From: Nereocystis luetkeana
Taxonomy: Eukaryota > Sar > Phaeophyceae > Laminariales > Laminariaceae
NCBI GenBank assembly: GCA_031213475.1
Contig: JARUPZ010000009.1
Span: 9,457,601-9,521,600 of the forward strand
DNA length: 64,000 nt
Direction of reading: 5' to 3'
In this document: one piece after another, positions 20,671-32,314 of the stretch
How positions within the stretch are numbered: position 1 is the first letter of the stretch
How the letters are laid out: every line of letters starts with the position of its first letter
The notes under the pieces: generated by a model
Told to the model about the DNA's origin: nothing
The model's database searches: none
Seen by the model: the letters and a program-made list of their open reading frames with translations, nothing else
Translations under genes and position numbers: made by a program

Positions 20671-20859
20671 TAAGAGACACAATAAGACGGGCAGGAACAT
20701 AGCTGTATTATTAATAGTATAAAGAGTAGAACACCATACCTAACCTGTGATCTGATTGGGCCTGAGTCGCATTGCGTACTACGGTAGGCACACCTGCATT
20801 GACGTTGGGACACGTCATTCAAGGCTGGGTATTACCAAGGCTTATCACGGCGTTTCATC

Positions 20860-21040
20860 CGGACGGTAACGGCGATAACGGCGGGACGGGATGGGACGGT
20901 CAATCCGCCGTGAAAATGGGTCTCGCAGTCCCGTCCCGCCGACAAAATTCCCTGACCATCGTCACATACCGTCACGTCCCGCCGTTAAACCGAACATTTA
21001 CCGTCCCGTCCCGCTGTGACACCGAAAAATTACCGTATAT
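20860..21040. repeat. Degenerate CGTCCCGTCCCGCCG repeat tract, copy 1
   Basis: Repeated GACGGGACGGGA and reverse-oriented CCGTCCCGTCCCGC motifs are separated by spacers such as ACCGAAAAATTACCG. A longer relative is at 27845-28180. The organisation resembles the CGGTGCGG element but with a different core. Confidence 0.6.
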
Positions 21041-21611
21041 ATATTCGAGTTGTACTATATTTTAAAAAAATGTAGAAATTCCCATACAATTACCACGGGT
21101 ACTATATATTATATATATATATACCTGGTATATATTATATACAAGTTTTCCCTTCGGAGTGGCATGAATGAGCGTAGCGTGTAAGAAGACTCTTAAGTCT
21201 TGCCGAAATACGTATAATATGGTGGGTTGGTTTGAACTATTCCACCAATTGCATTTGTATGTGCTGCAGTCGGAGCAATAGCTCAAATAAATGTACACCT
21301 GTCAACAACCAAGTATGTATGAGTATAATAAGGAAAATACTAGTGGATGGAACATGCAGAAGATGAGGGTGACGCAAGAGAGCAATTATAATAACCGAAA
21401 AAGCAGGTAGTAATTATGTATTACAGCTGTTAGGAGATATGAAGGCGACATGAATGAGCGTGATATGCAACTTCGACAGTAAGCACTCGCTCAACGAATC
21501 CCAGCGCCAGTCGACACATACATACATGTCCTGCGACACCTAACGGTTCGACAACGAACGAAACCTTTAGCAGACGCACCAACCAACTACGACAGGAATT
21601 CCTAAAAAAAA

Positions 21612-22840
21612 ATGTCTTCAACGAAGCGTAGCAGTGGACCCGGGGCCGGCGTCAAACGCAAAGAAGTCGAAGCGACGGGAGTATAAGTAGTAGTAGCTAA
21701 AATTCCCTCGCAAACGCGAATGTCGCTAATTATTAAATTACAACGGAATCAGCACCCTGGCAAACACCCAAGGTAGATTGAAAAAAACAGGATCTTTCGT
21801 TGTCCACGGCACCCAAAGAGGACGAAAAAAAGACCTTGGCACTCGCCAAGGCACTAGCGTGATGGAGGCGATGCAAAACCTGACACTCTTCTTAGGTGAA
21901 GAAACCCCCACCGAAAAAACATCAACCAGTAACAGACAAATCGGAAAAATGGGAACGAAGCCTAAAATGAGAACCAAGCCGTATCTCCAGAACCATGTGG
22001 TGTATCAGAGAACCAAAATGATCCTGCGAAACCCCTTGGCCAGCCCTGTGAGAGGAGCTCGTCAGAACGGTCATGCTCCATCTCGTGTCTTCGGGTGGGC
22101 GCAAAAAGCGATTTACGCTGGCTCTATTGTGATTTCTCTAGATGCTGGCTACCGCGGCGATGCCGAGGACTTCCAGCCTGAGCGACAGCTCATTCGAAGG
22201 CTGCTGTACAGCCCCACAGGACTGTCAACTTTTTTTCTTGGAGTTGTACACAATTGGTTTGCTTTCTAAAAAAAAAAGTCCGTTCCCATTTTTTGTTTCG
22301 TTCCCATTTTTCCGTTTTGTCTGTTCAGTCCGCTCCCCACGCTTGAACTCAAAGTACCCGCTGACAGACTTGCAAGTACACGCACAACGGATGTTTGCTG
22401 AAAGTATTAAAAATATTATAGACGCAGGCGTACGCTGCAACGAAACGCCCGCGAACACCTCTATATTATTCGGACCCCAGGTGCAGACCAAAGAAAGGCA
22501 GATCAACTGTGTATGGTGCTGTACCGGAAGATCATGATAGCCACGAGAACAGACTCTTGAAGTACGAAGATCTATTCCGAGCCCGAACCGAGGAGATCGA
22601 CCGACACAGCCTGCCCGCTTGGCGGTTCTTTTCTCCAGTTTGTTCCACCCGAGCCCATTCGATGAACTTCGCGTTGCGTTCGCCCTGAACTTGCTCGTCG
22701 TGGGCGATGAAGGGCTTCCTGGAGTGCTTGGAGCCCGAGAAGTGCAAGGGGGGGGCTTGCACAGGCCGACCAAGATGCCGTTGTCCTTGATAGTTCCTCT
22801 GCAGTACACACAATCTTTACGGACCTGCAAACATAGATTA
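21612..22840 (+). pseudogene. Decayed gene of unknown function, copy 1
   Basis: Protein-like blocks conserved between both copies of the duplication lie in order. ATG at 21612 opens MSSTKRSSGPGAGVKRKEVE, ending near a GTATAAGT that is GTAAGT in copy 2 (possible splice donor). Next come STAPKEDEKKTLALAKALA and, frame-shifted, VMEAMQNLTLFLGEE near 21800-21905. After the MITE are KYPLTDLQVHAQRMFAESIK (about 22350) and ENRLLKYEDLFRARTEEIDR with LRVAFALNLLVVGDE (about 22540-22720). Differences between copies in the last block fall mostly at plus-frame third positions, supporting past selection on this strand. Stops and shifts show decay. I do not recognise the family. Confidence 0.45.
21931..22325. 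mobile_element. 395-bp MITE with 4-bp target duplication (AACAGACAAA ends)
   Basis: CAGT flanks both sides (21927-21930 and 22326-22329). The inverted ends are AACAGACAAATCGG and AACAGACAAAACGG, continuing through AAAAATGGGAACGAA for about 45 bp. The other copy of the duplication has a single CAGT at 62257-62260, the unoccupied site, and lacks the whole insert. The interior has no transposase. Confidence 0.88.
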
Positions 22841-24130
22841 TAGACAACAAACCGACAGCACAAAGGAGACATGTAAGACGTGTTGAATACAAACATTTTT
22901 CTTGGTATGAGTTTAGTTGACGAAGACTTTGAAAAGGGCAAAATTTAATGCCAAAATCAGTTGTTATGCCTGATCCGTTTGAGCCAAAATCAGGTGTACA
23001 CTGAAACCAAGTAAAAACGCGCGCCACGATTTCTGTCCATGAAAAAAGTCGGGTAAAATAAGAAGCGTTCCATATATATATGGCCTCCAAAATCTAAGTC
23101 GTTTAGTTTTCTTCATGGTGTAAATACCACGGGCTTCACTTGGACCTGCAGAGAGTCACTCTTAATTGGCTTCGTTTGGTCTGCGACGGTGGGGGCGCCA
23201 AGAAGAGTATTCAATCTGTCGCACCCCCACCGTTGACAGTTTAAATCTTCTTGACCGTCCTCGCGGAACTGCCAGCTCGGCACGAAATTATCTTGCCGTA
23301 CCAAACCTGAGACAAACTCGATGCGGGGTGGTCGGTGCAGATAACGACCATGGTGATGTATGGACCGCTGTGACCATAGAAAACAACAAAGCAGCGGCAG
23401 TAGGACACAACAACTATTCAATAACGGAAGCCCGTCGCACATCCCGAAGAAGAAAAAAACGAAACCAGCATACTCATGTATGCATATTTATGTAGATACG
23501 TACTTTGACGTACAACGTGTACGTGCGAGTACGAAATGCAGAAGAATTTCAACCGAGGGAGGGCAGACGCATACATACGGAGAGAAGCAACAGTGTACAT
23601 ATGTGGCCCCTCTGATCTGTTCAAAGTTGGCCAAAATCAGTTGAGAGCTAGAGAGAGTAGAAAAAAACTGGTATAAGTTGGCCTTTTCTAGCCAAAATCA
23701 GTTATGATGTCAGCCTGGACAATAATAGCAGCGCTCCTGGGGTGTGTTTTGTACTTGTTTTCAGAATATAACTGATTTTTTTGGCCGAAAAGCGGCCAGA
23801 TATACCTGATTTTGGCAAAAAAAACTTGAAAAACAGTTTCGAAAATACGCGTTGGCGTGCGCTGTACAGACAGGCAGAAAGCACTCAAGGTAAAATTTAA
23901 ATAGGAATGGGATGCGATGAATGATGTTGGCGAACCCTCACGTCTTTTTTCGCGGCAGAGACGGCGACGGCAGAGTCGGCAGCAGCATAAAACATGGAAA
24001 CGTGTTAGTGTACTCAACGCCTGTCTGCTATCGTGTCGGAACAACAACAACTAGTTACTGTTGTTGTTACAGCAGCAGCGGCGGTAGTCAACTGTCTCGG
24101 TGTGGAAAGAAACGCAGGCTGTGAACAACG

Positions 24131-25350
24131 ACGGCAGCTGTTCGGAAAACAAAGTTGGTTATAGTGTGCAAAACAAAAACAACGGCATCAGAAGCGCATA
24201 TACAAATGGCAGTACGCGTACTATACCCCTGTCTCGGTGTGAGCTCGTATCAAGAAAAAACAAAATGGACATTTGTTTTTGGATAATATACGTACTACTG
24301 CTGTAGTACCTGGTACCTGATATGTATTTGTGAACAACAACAACAACAACACCCCCAACAACAACAACAACAACAGCAGCAGCCGCGGCGGTATAAATAG
24401 GTAGCACACAACAACAACACCAACATAAACAGCTACAGAGAAGCACAGAACCCAACTCACCGCCACGTCCTGTCTCGAGCGTGAAGGACACGGTGCGGAC
24501 GTCGATAGGCCTGGCGCATAATTCACAGTCTTTGGGCCACTTCAAGACTATCTCGCTGCCGGGGCAGGTAGGTGTCGCGGTCGCCGATCGCAAAATCGAC
24601 CTTGCCTCCAAAGTTCTGTCTCCATCATATAGCTGGGAGATGCAGCGGTTGCACCTTACAGTGGGATTGAGCACTGACTTTGACAGAGTGGGGTTCTGTT
24701 CGAGATGGGCTTCCAAGATCCGCCAGAAGAGGGTGAGGCAGAGGTGTATTGAAGGCAGAACCTTTAATATCGGCAGCAGAGAAATATATATGCAGTCCAC
24801 TCTGTAGAAGCAGCACCACCAGGAGCAGGCGATGCCATGTACGAGGCAGGAGCAGCACTAGCGGGAGGAGCACCCGGTACCAACAGAAACAACGAAGAAA
24901 GCAAAAGCAGCATCAGCAGCTAGCAGGAGCGGCACCAGAAGGAGCGGCACAAGCACGAGCGGCACGAGCAGGAGCGGCACGAGCAGGAGCAACGCCAGCA
25001 GGGTGCCAACTGGCCAAGCGGTATACGAATAGGCAGCACCAGCGTGACGCGCGTCGTATGCTGTCTACATGTATGTGTCCACGCACGCAAATAATCCAAT
25101 GACCCGCGTCGTAGTCCTGTGTTGAAACTATTACGGAACAAAATAGAAAAAATAATCGGTCTATCGTACGTATGCCGTCTTATAGCCGGTCTCTTCGGGC
25201 CAAAGCAGCTGAGATCAACGGCAGTCCTGTTGAATATGTTCCCGAGAAGTCCCTCCACTCGCGAATAGTACAAAGCTCTCGCGAATCAGGGCTGACGATC
25301 TTGCGAAAGGCCACCGAAACGCCCCCACGGCGAACTAGCAGAGAAAACGA
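24131..25350. other. Simple repeats and a possible coding fragment of unclear strand
   Basis: A CAA/CAG tract lies at about 24330-24425 and a 15-bp minisatellite (AGGAGCGGCACGAGC) at about 24925-25010. Frames on both strands are open across 24481-24807 (plus: VRTSIGLAHNSQSLGHFKTI; minus: KWPKDCELCARPIDVRTVSF). I cannot tell which, if either, is real; neither is recognised. A TACCTGGTA site is at 24307. Confidence 0.3.
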
Positions 25351-25354
25351 ATTT

Positions 25355-25837
25355 AACAACATATTCTCCTGATTGAGAGCGTAGTATCTGATTTAGAGCG
25401 AGATTGCACGATACGCTGTAGCCGGACTACCGCTGAGAGGTGGAGCTTGCTGTGTAGCTTGAATTGAAGGGTTAGCCCGTAGCTTCAAGCCGCTACCCTG
25501 GTCATCGTGTGGGAGTCTCTCGTTGTGGAGCTACAGCCGGGAGCAGAAGCTACAGTAGAGCCCACCGCCCGAGGCGAAACAGTTTGAGGCAGGAATTATA
25601 GCCAATCTGGGGAAATCTAGCAACTTGTCTAGCTCCTAGCTGCAGCATCCGATGACGATGACACGCATATGCTCGCGACGCTGCTAACAAGACCTTTAAT
25701 TTGCGCCGCTTCTTGGAATAGCCCGTCCCCTACTTACCAAGAAATGGCAAGAGGCGTCAGGACCAGAAATTTCAATGTATTTTTTGGCTCTCGCTCTCAA
25801 TCAGATACTTCGCTCTCAATCAGGCGAATATGTTGTT
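25355..25837. mobile_element. 483-bp MITE with 49-bp TIRs, copy A
   Basis: ATTT flanks both sides (25351-25354 and 25838-25841). The ends are AACAACATATTCTCC and, reverse complemented, AACAACATATTCGCC; the repeat extends through TGATTGAGAGCG-AGTATCTGAT-AGAGCGAGA. The whole element matches 59568-60049 in reverse orientation, including GCTGTAGCCGGACTACCG near one end. There is no coding frame of note. Four-bp duplications occur in Sola, Chapaev and Academ-like DNA transposons; I cannot choose among them. Confidence 0.88.
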
Positions 25838-26109
25838 ATTTATAGTTTTGTTTATATATAGATTTAATACCTACGAGCAACCACTCGGTAAGACTTGATG
25901 TTATCAAAACCTGCGCACAACAACTCCCACACTACTATGAATAAGAACATTTAGAACAGGTAGTTGTAGGCGTAATACGCAGCAGCTTGCAAAATTGAGT
26001 GTATCATCTATATTAATGTTCAATTATCCAGTCGAACTAACAGCTGATGACTGATGATGACGTATATATATGTGTATTTTCATAATTTTAATCTTACATA
26101 ATAAAATAT

Positions 26110-27363
26110 AAATTGCTCCGCCTTTTGCCAAGCTTCGAACGGCTAACCACCAAGTCCTGTGGCGAGTCATTGGCTTCCAGCGCGGACTTCGTACTGACCA
26201 TGCCACCCTCTCGTACGCAGAGGCCCTCAAGATGACACGTTGCGAGAGCATCGAAACGACCATTCATTCGATTCATTCGTAAACGCCGATTCTTCTTTGC
26301 GGGGGGTGTGTCACGGCAAAGCAAGGAGAGCGATTACCCAGTCGGGTAATAATGTTCGGGACGATAGCTGGTGTGGGGAGAACCCGAGGCCTGGCGGACA
26401 GTGTAAAACTTGGCATAGATGCATAGTCGAAGACCTTAGGCAGTTCCGAACCACCGAAGGGTCCACGGAAGTTACTCCCTTGGTGTTCGGAGTTGAGACC
26501 GCGTTGTGGTCCACTGCAGCAAAAAAGGCGGGGAAGTGGTATACCGGTGGATCCCCTTGAGACAGCCGAACGGTTCATGGTGAGGTGGCACAAGGCTGAG
26601 GCTGAGATGAGTAGGCAGCCTTGCTCATCCACCGTGGATAGTGTCCAAGGGGACGGGGGGGGGGGGTGGGACAAGAGGAGAGGTGGCAGAAAACCCGACC
26701 AAGGAAATGTGGAGAGGGGGGGGGTCAGGAGGAGTACAAGGGAAACTGCGGTAGACGAAAGTGTTATATTTTCCCTTTGTTATTTTTTCCTTCCGGGAAG
26801 GGGGGAGAAGAGCCTGCTGTGTGACCCCGGATCTAAGTTACAAGTTGGAAGGAAAGAGAGAAGAAGATGGGCGAAGATCATAAATGGGAGAGGCAAAAAA
26901 GAGAAGAAAAAAAGTATTTCTCTCTGTTTTACAAGCAGTGGTGTTTTGGTTATTTTTGTTCTTTTATTTCGAGCTCGTTATTTTTCAAGTGTTGGCCACC
27001 TCGCCTCCGAGGGGGGGGGCACGACAATTGTTTCTTCTCGCTTTTCTTTCATTTTTTCTCTTTTTCTCTCTCGATTTGTCTTCTTGTTCTGAGTGTTTCC
27101 TTTCGTTTATCTATTTCATAGAATACATATGTCGTGCCTGTCGTATCTGGTATGATGACATGGCATTTTGCATTGCCCACTGCTGTGCTTACTGCATACC
27201 AGGTACCTGGTATGTATGTGGCAACGTAATATCTCTGTGGCGTAGCTTTGTCACTACAGAACATGTATCTCTTCTAGGATTGAAGAATCGGCACACATAC
27301 ACACACTCACGCACACGCACTCACACACATCCACACCCACACACACACTCACGCACACACACA
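26110..27363 (+). pseudogene. LINE copy A, 5'-truncated, downstream of RT
   Basis: The segment starts within the C-terminal domain that follows RT (LRTANHQVLWRVIGFQR, SYAEALKMTRCESIE), is broken by an insertion and frameshift near 26275, and continues through KTWHRCIVEDLRQFRTTEGS and FGVETALWSTAA. A long T-rich 3' UTR follows, containing CGCCTCCGAGGGGGGG and TGCCTGTCGTATCTGGTATG, and it ends in a CA-dinucleotide tail (27290-27363). The copy is 5'-truncated, as usual for target-primed reverse transcription. Two abutting TACCWGGTA motifs lie in the UTR at 27197-27212. Confidence 0.8.
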
Positions 27364-27365
27364 CA
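27290..27365. repeat. CA-rich microsatellite at the LINE 3' end
   Basis: CACACA and CTCACGCACA runs begin exactly where the LINE 3' UTR ends (AAGAATCGGCACACA). The same family ends in CACA-type sequence at 35890, 41755 and 61145. Confidence 0.75.
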
Positions 27366-27369
27366 TTGA

Positions 27370-27844
27370 TTTAGTTTTATGCCCAAAAAAAGGTGCTGGC
27401 GTTGATGATCAGCAGCTGCTGCTTAATTTTATTTATTGAAATGAAAGTAGTAGGGACAAATGTTACGAAAATTACAAAGAAACATATTTCTACCACAAGT
27501 ACAGGACGCGTGTGTATAGTGGTATACCTAGTGTTATCTATGTTGTTGATGCTGTTTTGAAAACAAAATGAATATTCATACAGAGGATAGGCACCGCTGT
27601 CTACACTTCATATTTCCACGCGCAACACCTGCCACGGCCGCAAGCTCGCGGCAACACACAACTAGCAAACAGACCACTCAACTCACACGGCCACACCACC
27701 TGTATAATACTGGTATGGCCCAAACATATATATTATGTCAGGTGACAAGCCATCACGCGAGACGCAAAACGTGCGCTGTGCAGGATGTAGGGCCGAGTGT
27801 TCCACACCGAACCTAGTAGTAAGGTGTCGGTAAAAGCATGTGAA
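27370..27844. other. No gene recognised
   Basis: There is no supported coding sequence or shared repeat. Confidence 0.4.
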
Positions 27845-28180
27845 ACAAGGCAAAGTTACCGTCCCGTCCCACCGTGAGAAAAAAAAGTCCCGTCCCGCCC
27901 AGAAAAAAAAAGTATTTACAGTTTGTTTGTAGTTCCGTCCCGCCGAGGACAAAAATATACTTACCGTCCCGCCCCGCCGGAGGAAGAAATAATCACCGTC
28001 CCGTACCGTTGGGAAATTATGCACCCGCTGTCTCGTCCCGTCGAAAAAAAACGCACCCGCTGTCCAGTCTCGTCCCGCCCCGCCAATTTCTTACCCCTTC
28101 ATTTTACCGTCCCGTTGTCATTTGTTTATCGAATCGGTAAACAAGTTAAATCTGTCCCGTCCCGTCCCGCGACGAGACTC
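27845..28180. repeat. Degenerate CCGTCCCGTCCCGCC repeat tract, copy 2
   Basis: About ten GTCCCGTCCCGCC-type motifs are separated by A-rich spacers of 15-30 bp, related to 20860-21040. Frames through it give Pro/Arg-rich translations without domains. Confidence 0.65.
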
Positions 28181-29400
28181 TCAGTCACTGTGATAAGTCT
28201 TGGGTATTACAATTAGAAGTTGAGGTTGCACATCATATAAAAGTTTCAGTACATACATGGAAGCCGGTCACTAGAGATCATGACCCCCTTCCTTTCTCCG
28301 TCTCTCACGTTGACTCTTCTTCAAGCTTTCCCGCAAATATGTATGATAACACCTATTATATCTTCGTTAGAGGCGTTCTGATACCGATCAAGCACTATTT
28401 AGAAATCAACCTCTGATACCGATCATCATTCCTGGCACTCTTGCCCTCTTTCCACAACACAGAAGAAGAAAAAAACAACAACGAGAAAGTCGACGACGAC
28501 AAGCAGAATGCACGTGTTTTCAAGGCCACGCTGACACCACCCAAGCGCCTCCTGGTCCCCGGGTTAAGAGGGTCCTTATTATCTAAATGTTCCGAATCAA
28601 CATCCGAACAAAACATGCCCATTTTAACACGCTGCGTGTAAAACTTAGACTGGTTCGTGCTGACCGGAAAGCGACTTTGTTTGGCGTACTTGGAAGAGGT
28701 TCTTCACAGCAGGGCATTTTTCTCTCGAGATTGATTTCCCGCAAGAGTTCTCAACAGAGGCCGACCCCTCGACCTAGAGATAGATCCTCTTGCAGTACCG
28801 AAATGGGTCGAAATTTGGGGTGTTCAAAACGAGTAAAAAATCAACTTCCAGCTGAACGGTTGAACTTCACTTGCGGACAGCTACAGATCCTCACAGGAAA
28901 CTGCAGCCCGTCCACTTGAGGGATGGCCCGGATAGAATGTTTGAGGCAGGTGCTCTTGACGGTAGTCCTTGGTAGCCGGGCACGACTCACAAGGTGTTCC
29001 CGTATTATTGCTGAAGTTGCGAGCGAGTTGCACACAATAAGGCTCCCTACAACGTGAAAACAAAAAATCACGCAAGGAAGGGAGAATAGCGCATAGGATA
29101 CACCACCGACATCAAGAAACGATCAATACATATAAAATATACTGCTGTTCTCCAGACGCATGATGTTGTTCTTCGGTAGTCGTCATCGAAGATGCTGCGG
29201 GAGGCAAAACTACCTTCCCGTGATGGGTAATACGGTTTTGGGCCTGAAAAAAAACAGAATACACGATGACTAAAACTCACAGGATTGTTTTATTTTTGCA
29301 TCTTAATCTTGTATCCTACAAGCACCTAACATAGATCTTGATTGTAAATATCTTACTCGAATTTCAATTCATATGTTAATGTATAGTTTGCCGATACGCC
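28181..29400. other. No gene recognised
   Basis: Frames here are short. A minus-strand frame near 28881-29075 contains a Cys-containing stretch (GTPCESCPATKDYRQ) but is isolated and matches nothing I recognise. Confidence 0.3.
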
Positions 29401-29402
29401 TA

Positions 29403-29506
29403 TTACGGGGGGGCATAGTTACTAGGACCTGTAGTATACATCAAAATATAAATTTAACCTTTTCTACTCACAATATTTTGGTCTTATTAACTATGGTCTC
29501 CTGTAA
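29403..29506. mobile_element. TA-flanked MITE (TTACGGGGG family), copy 2
   Basis: Starts TTACGGGGGGGCATAG and ends CTATGGTCTCCTGTAA, with TA at 29401-29402 and 29507-29508. The interior matches copy 1 (TACTCACAATATT). It is more diverged than copy 1. Confidence 0.75.
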
Positions 29507-29869
29507 TACTACGCGCATGCACTCGACGATGTATTCAGGAGGGTTCTATCAACAGCGTTACCTTTTTGTGAAGAACATGCACGTGCAGGATGTATATGGC
29601 TACTGTAGTAGCTATATATAAAACTCGTATGAGCTGGTCGGAGCTCCTTACACAGTCACTTGCCAGAAGATGGTTATAATATAGTGTTCTTTGTACATAT
29701 CAAAACTTTTTCGTGCGTTTTGTATTTATTTGCGCGGTGACGCAGTACGAGTAGCTCGTACGAGGAACATGGGGTGCCTTTTCTTTCCTCCCTCTTGGCC
29801 TGCGACACCCTAAGGATTTCAGCTCAACCTTAACCCCGAAGAGCAATGTTGTATATACATACTTACTTA

Positions 29870-32100
29870 TAGAATTACTTACAGATATCTCACTCTCTAA
29901 ACGCGCTCGGTTGATACATCCCTGGCCTCTCAGAGCTCCCACTTACTTGGGAACCGCCTCCCATTAATTAATACCTGCGGGCATATCTAGCCGTTCTTTG
30001 TTTCCACCGTCTCTCTAGGCACATTCTGTCATTTCTTCCATTTTTCCGAATTCGTTTTGTGTGCGTGCGTGTACTCCAAGCACGGCACCGAGGGTGGGCC
30101 CAGCGCCGTCGCGGGTGTCAGCGGGTGCTTGCCGGCAGAGAAGGGATGGCAAAGAGCGAACTCGTACTTTCGTGTCTAGGCGTCGCGTGTGCCTCGAGGC
30201 TCGAGGGATGCATGAGCGGGCTCTGCGTGGCCTCCATTATTTGTGATTTTTATAGAGTTTGTACAAGTATTTGAGGTTCTTTCGGGAATGCAAGCTAAGA
30301 TTCAAGCGGTGTTGATATTATTGGCGACTGGGCTGAAAATCACTAAGTTAAAGGGAGGTACCCAGTCTGAACAACAAAATTGTCGAGCAAGCTGGCGAAT
30401 GACGGCCTCGGTGAGCACCGGGCTGAACGCGAGGCGGGCGGCGGGGCTCACTGTACCAGATAGTAAGAAAACGCTTACCCGGACGGAGTCAGTGTCGAGG
30501 CGGTCTCGAGAGGGGCGGGCGGCGTACGAGGCTGACAAAGAAGCTATGTTGTTGTTGTTGGTCTTATTATACCAGTGCAAGGTGTTGCAATCACGCAGAA
30601 CATTTTTACACAAGAGCGACAAGGATTTTTTTTCTTTCCGAAGTTTTCGGTTTCATTTACATTGTTTTTGCGGTGCTGCTGTACCGTGCTGCTGTGCTTT
30701 CTCTTTTGTCGTTCATACATCATACTAAAATAAGAAAAAAGTACCCTACCTGGGGTATGCACGTACGTACGGCAACCGCCAGGGAGGCGAAGCGTATGTG
30801 GCGTCCGGGCTGTTTTCTCCTAGCATGGCGGCGAGAGTCTTGCTATTATCAAGTCGCCAGTTCGAACCTACCATAATAGAATAAACAACATTCAATCGTG
30901 GACTACTGCCGGCTTCGCAAAGTATTTTGATGTACTTCTCCTTCCTGAGCGAGCGTAGCGGGCGGCGTAGGCCACCGGCGGAGAAAAACGCCTTGTAACT
31001 ACTTCCTGATATCTCACTCTGATCGTAATCGGTTGGTACATCCCTGGCACCTCGAAGCTCCCACTTGGAAATCGCCACCCTTTATTACTTGCCGGACATT
31101 CCCAGTGGTTCTTCGTTTCCTCCACTTTCTCTGGTATTTTCGGTTGTTTACTCTTTTTTGCCTATTTCGCTTCGTGTGCGTTCGTGTACTCGGAGTACTG
31201 CACCGCGGGCGAGCCAGCCGCCGTCGCGGGTGTCAGCGGGTGCTCGCGGGTGGGGGGGGGGGGGGGTCCAATGAGCGTGGTCGCCGTTTTCGAGGACGGG
31301 CGTTGCGTGACACGAGGGATGCATGAATTGGCTCAGTTTGGCCTTCATTTGTTATTTGGATAGAGTATGTACGAAGTACAAGGGTCAGTCGGGATTGCAG
31401 GATAAGATTCAAGCGGTGCACATTTTTGCGACCAAGGTGAGTCTCAAAGAACGAGATATGCAGTCTGAGCACCAATTATTAATATTCTCGGGCGAGCAAC
31501 GACCACCGTGAGCACCGGGCGTCACGCAGGGCGGGCGACGGGGCTCACCGTGGCAGAGAGTCAGGAAAGCTTTAACCGGACCGAATAGATGGCGAGGTGG
31601 TCGTGAGAGGGTCGGGAGCGTATGACGTTGAGAAAGAAGATCTGCTGTTCGTTTACTTTGTTTTTGACCGGTGCAAGGTGTTACTACTTCGGCTGAAAGT
31701 TATTACATGAAAGAACGGGGATTTCCTTTCATAAAAAATCGGTTTCATTATTAATGTGTTTGCGCTGTTGCTGTGCAGTGCTGTGCCTCTTCTTGCGTGT
31801 ACATAAACCAGCACACGAAATATTTAAAATGAAATACGGATTCCACTACCTGGGGTATGCACGTACGTGCGGCATGTAAGCGAGCGTGACGGGTGGGACC
31901 GCCCGCGACCCCAAGACTATGTGGCTAACGAGATGTCTTTTCCCGAAGGATTGCGGCGGGACTCCTAGCAACGTTTAAACGCCAGTTTGCAACTACAATC
32001 TAAAAAACTACCGATTCAATATAAAATATATCTACGGTTCAAATATTCGTATACACTTTTCCTTTTTGAGCGAGCGTTGCGGGTGCCATGGGCCGCTCGC
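29870..32100. repeat. Tandem duplication, ~1.12-kb period, two copies
   Basis: Two units run about 29870-30990 and 30995-32100. Matching landmarks 1.12 kb apart include ATCTCACTC, TACATCCCTGGC, CGTCGCGGGTGTCAGCGGGTG, GAGGGATGCATGA, AAGATTCAAGCGGTG, GTGAGCACCGGGC, CTACCTGGGGTATGCACG and TGAGCGAGCGT (30946 and 32068). Frames in the two units are not conserved, so no coding role is supported. Unit 2 has a long G run near 31250. Confidence 0.8.
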
Positions 32101-32143
32101 GGAGCGAAGCGCTTTGTGCATGCATACATGCAAATATTCGTAT

Positions 32144-32144
<1 letters not shown>

Positions 32145-32190
<46 letters not shown>

Positions 32191-32191
32191 T

Positions 32192-32246
<55 letters not shown>

Positions 32247-32273
32247 TATAGATAGATAGATAGATAGATAGAT

Positions 32274-32310
<37 letters not shown>
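32145..32310. repeat. GATA tetranucleotide microsatellite
   Basis: About 40 GATA repeats with rare interruptions (TATA, AAGA). Tyr/Leu/Ser/Ile-rich translations on the other strand are artefacts. Confidence 0.95.
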
Positions 32311-32311
<1 letters not shown>

Positions 32312-32314
32312 ATA

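Larger units (their letters stand above)
21110..24130 (+). repeat. Long-range direct duplication, copy 1
   Basis: The segment is collinear with 61445-64000 in the same orientation, starting at ACAAGTTTTCCCTTCGGAGTGGCATG and ending here at the point where the second copy meets the window edge. The differences include a MITE present only here (21931-22325) and TACCTGGTA insertions present only in copy 2. Both copies start next to TA-rich sequence. The duplication probably continues beyond 24130. Confidence 0.85.

Noticed and set aside
24481-24807. Plus-strand protein-like frame as a confident gene
   Set aside because: The opposite strand is equally open and protein-like, and no paralogue in the window resolves the strand.
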